From: Stenotrophobium rhamnosiphilum
GTDB taxonomy: Bacteria > Pseudomonadota > Gammaproteobacteria > Nevskiales > Nevskiaceae
DNA length: 64,000 bases
Direction of reading: 5' to 3'
Assembly: GCF_003052265.1 (NCBI RefSeq)
Contig: NZ_QANS01000001.1
Location: 310,001 to 374,000, forward strand
Numbering within the stretch: position 1 is the stretch's first letter; the number at the start of each line of letters is the position of its first letter. Position numbers and translations under genes: made by a program. Of this stretch, positions 1 to 7,420 are shown one piece after another. The notes under the pieces are model-generated. The model did no database searches. It saw only the letters and a program-made list of their open reading frames with translations, and was not told the origin of the DNA.

Positions 1-818
1 TCGGCATTGACCGACTGCACCACTTCGCCAGCGGCCTGTGTTTCGCCCTCAACATAAACAGAGGTGCCGGGGACGATATCGGTCGCTGCGCTGCGAACGC
101 GGAACATGCGGCGCTTAAGTTGGCCGAGATAGTGCAAGCGCGCGACGATCTCCTGGCCGGTGTAGCAGCCTTTGTTAAAGCTGATGCCGCCGAGTGTGTC
201 GAGGTTGGCCATCTGAGCGACAAAGTGATCGCTGGTTTCAGCAAAAACGGTAGGCACGCCGGCCTGAATATCGAGTCGGCGCCAGTCCTGCTCGGTGCCC
301 GCTTCCGCATCAAGCGTTAATCGCTGTTGCAGATCGGCGAGGGCGGCGGCAGGGCCGTGCACACTAAAACGTGGCAACTCGCCGAGGCGACGTAAAACAG
401 TCAGCTCGCCATGCTGAGCACTGTCCATCGGCTGATTCGGTGCGGGCAGGGCGACGCTTTGCAGCAGTTCGACGGCGCGCAAGCCAGCGATGCCGAGTGC
501 AGGCGTATCGCTGATCACTTCAAACGTGACTTTGGAGCGCAGTACAAACATGCGCAGGCGTTTCAGCGTGGCTTCAAACACGCTGCGGTCGATTTCCGCG
601 ACGATGCTTTGCGCATCACGCAATAAATGCAGCACCGCCAGCATGCGGCCTTTGGGGCTGTTGTATGAGCTGATTTGCGCGCGCTCAGTCGTGAGTAATC
701 GCACGTCATTACTAAGCTGGCCTTGTAGAAACGTCTCAGCCTCTGCGCCCAAAACGCGCACATTCGCTAGATGAGAAAGGCTTGCAACAAAGGTGTCTTT
801 CATAAAGTTCGTTGCCAT
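1..818 (-). CDS. ygfZ: YgfZ/GcvT-like folate-binding protein (C-terminus cut off)
   Basis: The family uses tetrahydrofolate to help assemble or repair iron-sulfur enzymes such as MiaB and acts in the cytosol. The reverse strand reads open from an ATG at 818 to the window edge, about 272 codons. It carries the diagnostic KGCYTGQE motif with the conserved cysteine at about residue 218, followed by a QLKRRMFRV stretch. An alternative start is the ATG at 803; neither has a strong ribosome site. It is divergent from the sdh operon. In many gammaproteobacteria ygfZ lies beside sdhE-ygfX, which here follow sdhB, so the neighbourhood fits. The stop codon lies outside the window. Confidence 0.93.
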   Translation of the reverse strand, partial: MATNFMKDTFVASLSHLANVRVLGAEAETFLQGQLSNDVRLLTTERAQISSYNSPKGRMLAVLHLLRDAQSIVAEIDRSVFEATLKRLRMFVLRSKVTFEVISDTPALGIAGLRAVELLQSVALPAPNQPMDSAQHGELTVLRRLGELPRFSVHGPAAALADLQQRLTLDAEAGTEQDWRRLDIQAGVPTVFAETSDHFVAQMANLDTLGGISFNKGCYTGQEIVARLHYLGQLKRRMFRVRSAATDIVPGTSVYVEGETQAAGEVVQSVNA

Positions 819-948
819 GATGTGGTGAATTTTGTCACACTATGCGGCGTTATCGAATCACGATCCGTTCAGATCCATCTCCCTCGTGTCCTCACCGACA
901 AAATCAACTGTCCAGACTTACACCCCGCCAGCACCGGCCGAAAAGGCG

Positions 949-1119
949 ATGTCGTTGGCTGAGTTGCTCAAGAGCGAGCAGGCAGACGCGACGGCTTCAT
1001 CCTCCAAAGTAACGACGACAACACCCGGTGTTGTTGCTGAAATAGGCGGCCGCGTTGATGGTCCTGAACCTACCCGTTATGGGGATTGGGAAAAGAACGG
1101 TCGCTGCATAGACTTTTAG
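949..1119 (+). CDS. SDHAF4-like succinate dehydrogenase assembly factor (DUF1674)
   Basis: The C-terminus GPEPTRYGDWEKNGRCIDF is the hallmark of DUF1674/SDHAF4. In eukaryotes this protein binds flavinylated SdhA and helps it join SdhB, limiting stray oxidant production. Starting at the ATG at 949 it is 56 residues, a usual bacterial length. The frame stays open upstream to a TTG at 832 (95 residues), but that extension is Ser/Thr/Pro-rich and not typical of the family. The gene ends 58 bp before sdhC, so it probably leads the sdh operon. The family assignment is firm; the start codon is not. Confidence 0.85.
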   Translation: MSLAELLKSEQADATASSSKVTTTTPGVVAEIGGRVDGPEPTRYGDWEKNGRCIDF

Positions 1120-1177
1120 CCGCAAATTCGCCCACACCGATTTTATTAAGCATCGGCAAGATTCAAAGGAAGCCAGA

Positions 1178-1585
1178 ATGAGCCACCAACCGCCCAAAGG
1201 ACTACCGTCCCGGCCCATGTCACCGTTTATGCTGGGGCAGTATTACCGCTTTCAGCTGACTTCTCTGCTGTCCTTTGTCCATCGCCTGACCGGCATTGGC
1301 CTGAGCATCGGCACCATGTTGCTCGCGGCTTGGCTGATCACCCTCGCTGGTGGTCCAGAAACCTACGGCATGTTCGCCAAGCACCTCACGGCTTGGTACG
1401 GCCAAGCACTGTTGTTCTGCTGGAGCTGGGCACTGCTGTATCACCTGTGCAACGGCATCCGTCACCTCGGTTGGGACATCGGCAAGGGCTATGAGCTCAA
1501 AACCGCGTATGCGACTGGCTACGCCGTCGTCATCGTCTCTCTTCTTCTCACGGCCGCGGTTTGGGCCGTGGCTTACGCCAAATAA
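1178..1585 (+). CDS. sdhC: Succinate dehydrogenase cytochrome b556 subunit
   Basis: 135 residues with three hydrophobic segments (about 28-52, 75-98 and 112-133). The SFVHRLTGIGLS stretch before helix 1 and HLCNGIRHLGWD in helix 2 match SdhC; the His of the latter is the usual haem b ligand. With SdhD it anchors complex II in the inner membrane and forms the ubiquinone site. The sequence type (N-terminal RPMSPFMLGQYY, RHLGWDIGKG) resembles alphaproteobacterial/mitochondrial SdhC more than the E. coli protein. First membrane gene of sdhCDAB. Confidence 0.95.
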   Translation: MSHQPPKGLPSRPMSPFMLGQYYRFQLTSLLSFVHRLTGIGLSIGTMLLAAWLITLAGGPETYGMFAKHLTAWYGQALLFCWSWALLYHLCNGIRHLGWDIGKGYELKTAYATGYAVVIVSLLLTAAVWAVAYAK

Positions 1586-1595
1586 GGAGTTGCCC

Positions 1596-1976
1596 ATGAG
1601 CATGCGTTCTCCGCTTGGCCAGGCACGTGGTCTCGGTTCTGCTAAAGACGGTACCCATCATTTCTGGGTGCAGCGCATTTCCGCTGTCGCCTTGATTCCG
1701 CTGTCGCTCTGGTTTGTGTTCTCGGTCGCCCAGCTTGCTGGCGGCGATTTCTACATGGTCCGTCACTGGGTGCACGCACCGTCAGTGGCGATCACGCTGG
1801 TGCTGTTTATCGTGGCCGCGCTGTATCACTCGATGCTGGGTGTGCAGGTGGTGATTGAAGACTACATCGGCAATGAAGGCAGCAAGATTGTTTCACTGCT
1901 GCTCAACAAGTTTCTGCACGCAATCGTGGCCGTGTCCACGATCTTCGCGGTGCTCAAGGTTGCACTGGGATCATAA
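1596..1976 (+). CDS. sdhD: Succinate dehydrogenase hydrophobic membrane anchor subunit
   Basis: 126 residues with three membrane helices. [15 protein letters not shown] before helix 1 and [16 protein letters not shown] in helix 2 are typical of SdhD; the latter contains the conserved His and Asp-Tyr region near haem and quinone. The ATG at 1596 follows AAGGAGTTGCCC, a strong ribosome site, and lies 10 bp after the sdhC stop. The frame is open well upstream inside sdhC, but that part is a shadow. Confidence 0.94.
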   Translation: MSMRSPLGQARGLGSAKDGTHHFWVQRISAVALIPLSLWFVFSVAQLAGGDFYMVRHWVHAPSVAITLVLFIVAALYHSMLGVQVVIEDYIGNEGSKIVSLLLNKFLHAIVAVSTIFAVLKVALGS

Positions 1977-1978
1977 GA

Positions 1979-3766
1979 ATGGCTTACGAAATTATTCATC
2001 ACGAGTACGACGCGCTGGTAGTTGGCGCGGGTGGCGCTGGTTTGCGCGCAACCTTGGGTCTGGCTGAAACCGGCCTCAAAACTGCCAACATCACCAAAGT
2101 GTTCCCAACGCGTTCGCACACCGTTGCTGCGCAGGGTGGTATCTCCGCCGCGCTTGCCAACATGGGCAAAGACGACTGGCGCTGGCACTTCTTTGACACC
2201 GTCAAAGGTTCCGACTGGTTGGGCGACCAAGACGCCATTCAGTACATGACGCGCGAAGCGATTCCCGCGATCATCGAACTCGAACACTACGGCGTGCCGT
2301 TCTCGCGCACACCTGAAGGCAAAATTTATCAGCGTCCATTCGGCGGCATGACCACCGAATTCGGCAAGGGTCCTCCTGCTCAGCGTACCTGCGCTGCTGC
2401 GGATCGCACCGGCCACGCAATGTTGCATGCGCTGTATCAGCAGAGCTTGAAGTGCAAAGCGCAGTTCTACGTTGAGTTCTTCGCGCTCGACCTGTTGATG
2501 GACGAAAACGGTCAATGCTGCGGCGTGCTCGCGATGGACCTGTCCACCGGTCAGCTGCACCGCTTCCGTTCGCACATGACGATTCTCGCCACCGGCGGTT
2601 ACGGTCGCGCATTCTTCTCGGCAACCTCTGCTCACACCTGCACCGGCGACGGTAACGCGATGGTGTTGCGCGCTGGTTTGCCATTGCAAGATTTGGAGTT
2701 CGTGCAGTTCCACCCAACCGGCATTTACGGTTCGGGCTGCTTGATCACCGAAGGCGCGCGTGGTGAAGGTGGTTACCTCACCAACTCGAAAGGCGAACGC
2801 TTCATGGAGCGTTATGCGCCTAGCGTTAAAGACCTTGCGCCGCGTGACATGGTGTCGCGCTCAATGGCGACAGAAATTCGCGAAGGCCGTGGCGTTGGCG
2901 CAGAAGCCGACCACATCTTCCTGCACTTGGAACACTTGGGCGCAGACGTTCTGCACGCCAAACTCCCAGGCATTTCTGAATCCGCCAAAATTTTTGCTGG
3001 CGTTGATGTGACGAAGGAACCGATCCCTGTCGTGCCAACCGTGCACTACAACATGGGTGGTATCCCGACGTTGCACACCGGCGAAGTCGTTACGCTCAAA
3101 GATGGCAACCCAGACTCCGTCGTCCCCGGCCTGATGGCCGTCGGCGAAGCGGCTTGTGTGTCGGTGCACGGTGCAAATCGTCTCGGCTCCAACTCGTTGC
3201 TCGATCTGGTGGTGTTCGGTCGCTCCGCTGCGATCCGCACCTCGGAGTTGGTCAAAGCCAACACGCCGCACAAGAAAATTTCCAACGCATCGGAAGACAA
3301 AGCGCTGTCGCGTCTTGATGGCTTCCGTCACGCCAACGGCACCGAACCAACCGCAAAGGTTCGTCTCGACATGCAGAAGACCATGCAGAAACACTGCGCG
3401 GTATTCCGTGATGGCCCGATGATGCAGGAAGGTATTCAGAAGCTGAATGCTGTGATCGATTCCTTCGGCAAGGTCAAGGTTTCGGATCGCTCGATGATCT
3501 GGAACTCCGACCTGATGGAAACGCTGGAACTCGACAATCTGTTGGGTCAGGCATTGCTCACCATCACTGGCGCAGAAAACCGCAAAGAATCACGCGGCGC
3601 GCACGCACGTGATGACATCCAAGATCGCGATGACGTGAACTGGTTGCATCACACGGTTGCATGGCGCACGGGCGACAAGGAAGTGAAGCTCGACAAGCGT
3701 CCGGTGCACATGAATCCGCTCGACTCCGATGTCGACCAGATTCCGCCCATGGCCCGCAAGTACTAA
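1979..3766 (+). CDS. sdhA: Succinate dehydrogenase flavoprotein subunit
   Basis: 595 residues, standard family length. Oxidises succinate to fumarate with covalently bound FAD in the TCA cycle and respiratory chain. The dinucleotide fold GAGGAGLRA is at about 16-24, and [10 protein letters not shown] carries His47, the FAD-linked histidine. [15 protein letters not shown] and the [13 protein letters not shown] stretch are typical active-site and FAD motifs. The start is 2 bp after the sdhD stop, so translation is probably coupled. Flavinylation is expected to need SdhE, encoded after sdhB. Confidence 0.98.
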   Translation: MAYEIIHHEYDALVVGAGGAGLRATLGLAETGLKTANITKVFPTRSHTVAAQGGISAALANMGKDDWRWHFFDTVKGSDWLGDQDAIQYMTREAIPAIIELEHYGVPFSRTPEGKIYQRPFGGMTTEFGKGPPAQRTCAAADRTGHAMLHALYQQSLKCKAQFYVEFFALDLLMDENGQCCGVLAMDLSTGQLHRFRSHMTILATGGYGRAFFSATSAHTCTGDGNAMVLRAGLPLQDLEFVQFHPTGIYGSGCLITEGARGEGGYLTNSKGERFMERYAPSVKDLAPRDMVSRSMATEIREGRGVGAEADHIFLHLEHLGADVLHAKLPGISESAKIFAGVDVTKEPIPVVPTVHYNMGGIPTLHTGEVVTLKDGNPDSVVPGLMAVGEAACVSVHGANRLGSNSLLDLVVFGRSAAIRTSELVKANTPHKKISNASEDKALSRLDGFRHANGTEPTAKVRLDMQKTMQKHCAVFRDGPMMQEGIQKLNAVIDSFGKVKVSDRSMIWNSDLMETLELDNLLGQALLTITGAENRKESRGAHARDDIQDRDDVNWLHHTVAWRTGDKEVKLDKRPVHMNPLDSDVDQIPPMARKY

Positions 3767-3781
3767 TCAGGAAGAACGAAA

Positions 3782-4567
3782 ATGGCACAGTTCTCACTGC
3801 CGCAAAATTCCAAGATCGACAAGAAAGCCGGTAAGCATTTCCCTGCGCCTGCTGGCGCGAAGAATGTTCAGACCTTCAAGATCTACCGCTTTGATCCAGA
3901 CACCGGCGCCAATCCGCGCATGGACACGTATGACGTGGACATGTCGACTTGCGGCCCGATGGTTCTCGACGCGCTGATCAAGATCAAGAACGAAACCGAC
4001 GCAACGCTGACGTTCCGTCGATCATGCCGCGAAGGCATCTGCGGTTCATGCGCAATGAACATCGACGGCACCAACACGCTGGCCTGCATCAAGGGCTGTG
4101 ATGAAGTGAAGGGCGCTGTCACCGTGTATCCGCTGCCGCACATGCCGGTCATCAAAGACCTCGTGCCGGACATGACGCACTTCTACGCACAGCTCGCATC
4201 GATCGAGCCTTGGCTCAAAACAGATTCACCTGCACCAACGCGTGAGCGTCTGCAGTCTGAGGAAGACCGCGCCAAGATCGACGGCCTCTACGAGTGCATT
4301 CTCTGCGCTTGCTGCTCAACCAGCTGCCCAAGCTACTGGTGGAATGGCGACCGTTACCTCGGCCCTGCGATCTTGTTGCAGGCCTACCGCTGGTTGGTCG
4401 ACAGCCGCGACGAAGCCACCGGCGATCGTCTCGATGCGCTGGAAGATCCGTTCAAGCTCTACCGCTGCCACACCATCATGAACTGCTCGAAGACTTGTCC
4501 TAAGGGTTTGAACCCTGCCAAGGCAATCGGCGAGATCAAGAAGATGATGGTCGAGCGCACTGTTTAA
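3782..4567 (+). CDS. sdhB: Succinate dehydrogenase iron-sulfur subunit
   Basis: 261 residues carrying the three cluster motifs of complex [11 protein letters not shown] for [2Fe-2S], then [12 protein letters not shown] and [14 protein letters not shown] for [4Fe-4S] and [3Fe-4S]. It relays electrons from SdhA to quinone. The ATG follows AGGAAG at suitable spacing, 15 bp after sdhA. It closes the sdhCDAB unit and is followed by a hairpin terminator at about 4593-4616. Confidence 0.98.
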   Translation: MAQFSLPQNSKIDKKAGKHFPAPAGAKNVQTFKIYRFDPDTGANPRMDTYDVDMSTCGPMVLDALIKIKNETDATLTFRRSCREGICGSCAMNIDGTNTLACIKGCDEVKGAVTVYPLPHMPVIKDLVPDMTHFYAQLASIEPWLKTDSPAPTRERLQSEEDRAKIDGLYECILCACCSTSCPSYWWNGDRYLGPAILLQAYRWLVDSRDEATGDRLDALEDPFKLYRCHTIMNCSKTCPKGLNPAKAIGEIKKMMVERTV

Positions 4568-4592
4568 GATTTGTAAGTAGTTGTTCAACAAC

Positions 4593-4616
4593 AAGGGCGG
4601 CTTTGCCGCCTTTGTT
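4593..4616 (+). terminator. Rho-independent terminator after sdhB
   Basis: GGCGGC-TTT-GCCGCC stem-loop followed by TTTGTTATTT, 26 bp after the sdhB stop. It lies just upstream of sdhE, so sdhE-ygfX probably depend on read-through or a separate promoter. Confidence 0.75.
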
Positions 4617-4632
4617 ATTTCTGAGATCGAAC

Positions 4633-4869
4633 GTGGAAAAAGCGCGATTGAAGTGGTTGTGCCGTCGCGGCATGAAAGAGCTGGATGTGCTGATGGAGCG
4701 CTATCTGGAGCATCGCTACGATGTGGCACCAGAAATCGAGCGCGAAGCGTTCATTGCTTTGATGGCCGCAGAAGATCCAGATATCTGGGCCTGGGTCATG
4801 GGTTTTCAAGAAATGCCAGAACAACGTGAGATCGCCAATGTCATCGAACAACTTCGTGTCCACTATTGA
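4633..4869 (+). CDS. sdhE: SdhE flavinylation factor (YgfY/CptB, DUF339)
   Basis: 78 residues from the GTG at 4633. RLKWLCRRGMKELD followed by LMERYLEH is the SdhE signature; it includes the conserved RGM surface that contacts SdhA for FAD attachment. The eukaryotic counterpart is SDHAF2. A TTG ten codons upstream is in frame but would place the start inside the terminator hairpin. The 3' end overlaps the ygfX start by 32 bp, suggesting translational coupling. An older literature name for the pair is CptAB toxin-antitoxin; the flavinylation role is better supported. Confidence 0.92.
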   Translation: MEKARLKWLCRRGMKELDVLMERYLEHRYDVAPEIEREAFIALMAAEDPDIWAWVMGFQEMPEQREIANVIEQLRVHY

Positions 4870-5287
4870 TCTATCGCCGAGCCCGTCGATGCGGGCTTTT
4901 AAGGTGATGTTTTGGCTCCACGTGATCCCCATCGCCATCCTGCCTTTCGCAATGAAAGAAGGCCCGATGATGTTGAGCTTGTTGGCCTTAATTGCCTTGT
5001 CTTGGTTCAGCCTGCGCCGTCATTCGGTGTTCGGTTTCGGACTTAAAGCCTTGACTCGATTGACTTGGCACGCCGAGGGCGGCTGGACCGTCCGCGATCA
5101 GACTGGCGAGTATTCCGCCGAGCTGCAGGGCAATAGCTTTACTCACAGCGCTTTCTTAGTGCTCAACTTCCGCCTCAAAAACGGCACCCGCCGCACGCGC
5201 GTGTTGATGGGCGATGAAATCGAAGCCGAACAGATGCGCCAACTGCGTGCGCGTCTCTCAATTTTCAAAGCTGAACCATCAAACTAA
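4838..5287 (+). CDS. ygfX: YgfX (CptA)-family inner-membrane protein
   Basis: 149 residues with two N-terminal membrane segments (about 18-55) and a soluble tail ending in a DEIEAEQMRQLRARL helix, as in YgfX. The family partner of SdhE has been reported as a membrane protein affecting MreB/FtsZ and also as a flavoprotein-assembly helper. The identity rests on length, topology, the IDLSPSPSMRA stretch before the first helix and the overlap with sdhE. A later in-frame ATG at 4889 would lose the N-terminal conserved part. Confidence 0.75.
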   Translation: MSSNNFVSTIDLSPSPSMRAFKVMFWLHVIPIAILPFAMKEGPMMLSLLALIALSWFSLRRHSVFGFGLKALTRLTWHAEGGWTVRDQTGEYSAELQGNSFTHSAFLVLNFRLKNGTRRTRVLMGDEIEAEQMRQLRARLSIFKAEPSN

Positions 5288-5292
5288 GAAAC

Positions 5293-5507
5293 TCCCTCGC
5301 CCCGCTTGCGGGGAGAGGGCAGGGGTGAGGGGCTTTCCGCTACGTGAATGTATGTCGCCATCCATGGCGCAACATTGCGCCACGTCCCCAACCCCGGCCC
5401 GGCCATCCTTGGCCGGGCGTTCAGAACCGCAGCGAGCAATGCTCGCGAAGCGCGTTTCTTCACCCCTCACCCCGACCCTCTCCCCATAAAAAGCATGGGG
5501 AGAGGGA
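5293..5507. repeat. REPIN-like inverted pair enclosing a chain of hairpins
   Basis: Two GC-rich REP-like units lie head to head: 5293-5331 (CCCTCGCCCCGCTTGCGGGG, then AGAGGGCAGGGGTGAGGGG) and 5460-5507 in reverse orientation. Between them are compact palindromes: CGCCATCCATGGCG near 5356, TGGCGCAA/TTGCGCCA at 5365-5382, GCCCGGCCA-TCCT-TGGCCGGGC at 5397-5418 and GCGAGCA-A-TGCTCGC at 5432-5446. There is no credible gene. A related single unit follows hemA at about 23643. REPINs are known as non-autonomous elements mobilised by RAYT transposases; no RAYT gene is seen here. Confidence 0.7.
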
Positions 5508-5599
5508 GTAGCTACTCGCAATTAGCCTATTCGGAGGGGTGCTTGAACCCCTGTTTTTCAGTATCATCCGCGCCGCTTTCGTCGACTTGGAAAAATCTC

Positions 5600-6784
5600 G
5601 TGGAACTGACGCTTTCTCAACGTGTAGGCCGTATCAAGCCTTCTCCGACTCTCGCCGTGACCGCCAAGGCTGGCGAACTCAAGGCGCAGGGCAAAGACGT
5701 ACTCTCATTGGGCGCAGGCGAGCCCGACTTCGATACGCCGCAGCACATCAAAGATGCTGCAATCAAGGCCATCGAAAGCGGCTTCACCAAGTACACCCCA
5801 GTTGGCGGTACGCCGGCATTGAAGAAAGCGATCATCGAAAAGATGAAGCGCGACAACGCGCTGGACTACAAGCCGAATCAGGTTGTGGTTTCGGTCGGTG
5901 GCAAGCAGGCTTGCTACAACCTCTGCCAAGCGTTGCTGAATCCGGGCGACGAAGTGATCGTGCCTGCACCGTACTGGGTGAGCTATCCAGACATGGTGTT
6001 GTTGGCCGATGGCACGCCGGTGTTTATCGAAACCACCGCCGCAACGCGCTTCAAGATCACCGCTGCTCAGCTCGAAGCCGCGATCACGCCGCGCACCCGC
6101 ATGATCTGGCTCAACAGCCCGAGCAACCCGTCGGGTATGGCGTACACCAAGGCCGAACTCCTCGCGCTTGGCGAAGTGCTGCGCAAGCATCCGAACATCG
6201 TCATCGCTAGCGACGACATGTACGAAAAAATTCTGTGGGCGGCTGAGCCGTTCAGCAACATCGTTAACGTCTGCCCAGATCTCTACGATCGCACCGTGAT
6301 CATCCACGCCGTCTCGAAAACCTATTCGATGACCGGCTGGCGCATTGGTTGGGCCTGCGGCCCGGCCAAGCTCATCACCGCAATGAACGACATCCAGAGC
6401 CAGAGCACCAGCAACCCGACGTCAATCGCACAGGTTGCGGCTGAAGCGGCGCTGAGCGGCGACCAGACCTGCGTGACCACAATGGTCGCTGCATTTAAGG
6501 CTCGTCACGATGCGCTCGTAATCGACCTCAACAGCGTGCCGGGCATCAAGTGCCTGCCAGGCGACGGCACGTTTTACGTGTTCCCGAACGTTGAAGGCTT
6601 GATGGCCAAGCTCGGCTGCAAGACTGATCTGGAACTGTCCGATCTGTTGCTGGAAAAGCATCTGCTCGCTGTTGTTCCGGGCTCAGCTTTCGGTACGCCG
6701 GGTCATGTTCGCCTGTCATTTGCCACCAGCGACAAGGTGCTGAAGGGCAGCGTTGAGCGTCTGCGACAGGCTGCTCAAGGCTAG
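5600..6784 (+). CDS. Pyridoxal-phosphate aminotransferase, aspartate aminotransferase type (class I, AatA-like)
   Basis: 394 residues from a GTG at 5600, giving VELTLSQRVGRIKPSPTLAV, the usual N-terminus of the subgroup Ib aspartate aminotransferases of Thermus and rhizobia. Visible family features are LGAGEPDFDTP, VGGKQACYNL, SPSNPSGMAY, the SDDMYEKI Asp/Tyr pair and SKTYSMTGWRIGW with the PLP-binding Lys. It transfers amino groups between aspartate or glutamate and oxo-acids. The upstream extension of the frame (to 5348) is repeat DNA and was not accepted. The stop is immediately followed by a truncated tRNA-Asn copy. Confidence 0.9.
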   Translation: MELTLSQRVGRIKPSPTLAVTAKAGELKAQGKDVLSLGAGEPDFDTPQHIKDAAIKAIESGFTKYTPVGGTPALKKAIIEKMKRDNALDYKPNQVVVSVGGKQACYNLCQALLNPGDEVIVPAPYWVSYPDMVLLADGTPVFIETTAATRFKITAAQLEAAITPRTRMIWLNSPSNPSGMAYTKAELLALGEVLRKHPNIVIASDDMYEKILWAAEPFSNIVNVCPDLYDRTVIIHAVSKTYSMTGWRIGWACGPAKLITAMNDIQSQSTSNPTSIAQVAAEAALSGDQTCVTTMVAAFKARHDALVIDLNSVPGIKCLPGDGTFYVFPNVEGLMAKLGCKTDLELSDLLLEKHLLAVVPGSAFGTPGHVRLSFATSDKVLKGSVERLRQAAQG

Positions 6785-6838
6785 GGCAAGTGACTGTTAA
6801 TCACTGGGGCTCCGGTTCGAGTCCTAGTCACGGAACCA
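6783..6838 (+). pseudogene. Truncated tRNA-Asn copy (3' part only)
   Basis: This stretch matches the anticodon arm, variable loop, T arm, acceptor 3' strand and CCA of the intact tRNA-Asn at 6956-7031 with a few changes, but has no 5' acceptor strand or D arm, so it cannot form a tRNA. It starts at the aminotransferase stop codon and is followed by its own copy of the downstream hairpin. It looks like a duplication remnant. Confidence 0.85.
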
Positions 6839-6855
6839 CTTAGTCAGTTTTAAGG

Positions 6856-6888
6856 AAGCCTCTAGCTCGTCTAGGGGCTTTCTTGTTT
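6856..6888 (+). terminator. Terminator after the truncated tRNA copy
   Basis: AAGCCTCTAG-CTCGT-CTAGGGGCTT followed by TCTTGTTT. Nearly identical to the hairpin after the intact tRNA-Asn, so tRNA 3' end plus terminator were copied as one unit. It probably also ends the aminotransferase transcript. Confidence 0.8.
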
Positions 6889-6911
6889 ATGGATTCTCAG
6901 CTAAAAAATCA

Positions 6912-6940
6912 TTGCTTCGCGGTGTCTCTGACACTACAAT
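6912..6940 (+). promoter_or_regulatory. Sigma-70-type promoter of tRNA-Asn
   Basis: TTGCTT (-35) and TACAAT (-10) are separated by exactly 17 bp and end 15 bp before the tRNA. The region after the -10 is C-rich (TCGCACCCC), as in stable-RNA promoters under stringent control. Confidence 0.65.
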
Positions 6941-6955
6941 TCGCACCCCAACTGT

Positions 6956-7031
<76 letters not shown>

Positions 7032-7046
7032 TTAATTTGTTTGAAA

Positions 7047-7079
7047 AAGCCTCTAGTTTATCTAGGGGCTTTTTTGTTT
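7047..7079 (+). terminator. Terminator after tRNA-Asn
   Basis: AAGCCTCTAG-TTTAT-CTAGGGGCTT followed by TTTTTGTTT, 15 bp after the CCA end. Duplicate of the hairpin at 6856. Confidence 0.9.
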
Positions 7080-7084
7080 ATGGG

Positions 7085-7203
7085 TCTCACCTGGGACGTC
7101 GTCCCAGGTTACTAAGCACGTCCATGTGCTTAGCCCTTCGGGCTCGCTGCGCTCGTGCCAACTCCGCATCCTGCGGGTTGGTCGAGTCCTGGTCACGGAG
7201 CCA
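7085..7203 (+). repeat. Structured palindromic element A ending in a tRNA-Asn 3' remnant
   Basis: Hairpins in order: CCTGGGAC/GTCCCAGG (7090-7108), CTAAGCAC/GTGCTTAG (7112-7133), GCCC-TTC-GGGC (7133-7143), and CCAAC-T-CCGCA/TGCGG-GTTGG (7158-7181). It then continues directly into 22 nt of the tRNA-Asn T loop, acceptor strand and CCA (7182-7203). The first hairpin reuses the tRNA T-stem 5' strand. It reads as tRNA 3' sequence with about 70 nt of hairpin DNA placed in the T loop. No ORF is credible. Confidence 0.8.
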
Positions 7204-7218
7204 TATATTTTTCGTCTA

Positions 7219-7247
7219 AGCCCTGAGCTAACCCTCGGGGCTTTTTC
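7219..7247 (+). terminator. Terminator after element A
   Basis: AAGCCCTGAG-CTAAC-CCTCGGGGCTT stem-loop followed by TTTTCGT; third hairpin terminator of the tandem array. Confidence 0.7.
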
Positions 7248-7257
7248 GTATCTGAGG

Positions 7258-7372
7258 GGCTCACCTGGGACTGCGTCCCAGGTTATGAAAGCCATCCGTG
7301 GCTTTCACCCTTCGGGCTCGCTGCGCTCGTGCAAATCCGCATCCTGCGGCTTTGTCGAGTCCTCGCTATGGT
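7258..7372 (+). repeat. Structured palindromic element B, diverged copy of element A
   Basis: Same order of hairpins as element A: CCTGGGAC/GTCCCAGG (7264-7282), TGAAAGCCA/TGGCTTTCA (7286-7307), CCC-TTC-GGG (7308-7316) and CAAA-CCGCA/TGCGG-TTTG (7332-7354), then TCGAGTCC from the tRNA T arm. Stem sequences of hairpins 2 and 4 differ from A but remain paired. The tRNA remnant is more decayed than in A and loses the acceptor strand and CCA. Confidence 0.78.
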
Positions 7373-7390
7373 GCTAACACCCAAAAAGCA

Positions 7391-7420
7391 AAAGCCCTGA
7401 AATTTGTCAGGGCTTTTTCG
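7391..7420. terminator. Bidirectional terminator between the tRNA array and the ClpP-fold gene
   Basis: AAAGCCCTGA-AATTTG-TCAGGGCTTT followed by TTCGTTT on the plus strand and preceded by an A-run that serves the minus strand. The stop codon of the convergent gene (7407-7409) lies inside the hairpin. Confidence 0.8.

Noticed and set aside
1862-2713. 283-codon minus-strand ORF over sdhD/sdhA
   Set aside because: Shadow of sdhA, whose motifs are all on the plus strand.
4633-5287. sdhE-ygfX as a CptAB toxin-antitoxin system
   Set aside because: The name exists, but SdhE flavinylation of SdhA explains the position after sdhB better; toxicity cannot be judged from sequence.
5348-5599. N-terminal extension of the aminotransferase
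   Set aside because: This part is palindromic repeat DNA; the conserved protein starts at the GTG at 5600.
7085-7372. Elements A and B as tRNA genes with introns
   Set aside because: They hold only the 3' tRNA end; no 5' acceptor, D arm or anticodon arm is present, so splicing could not give a tRNA.
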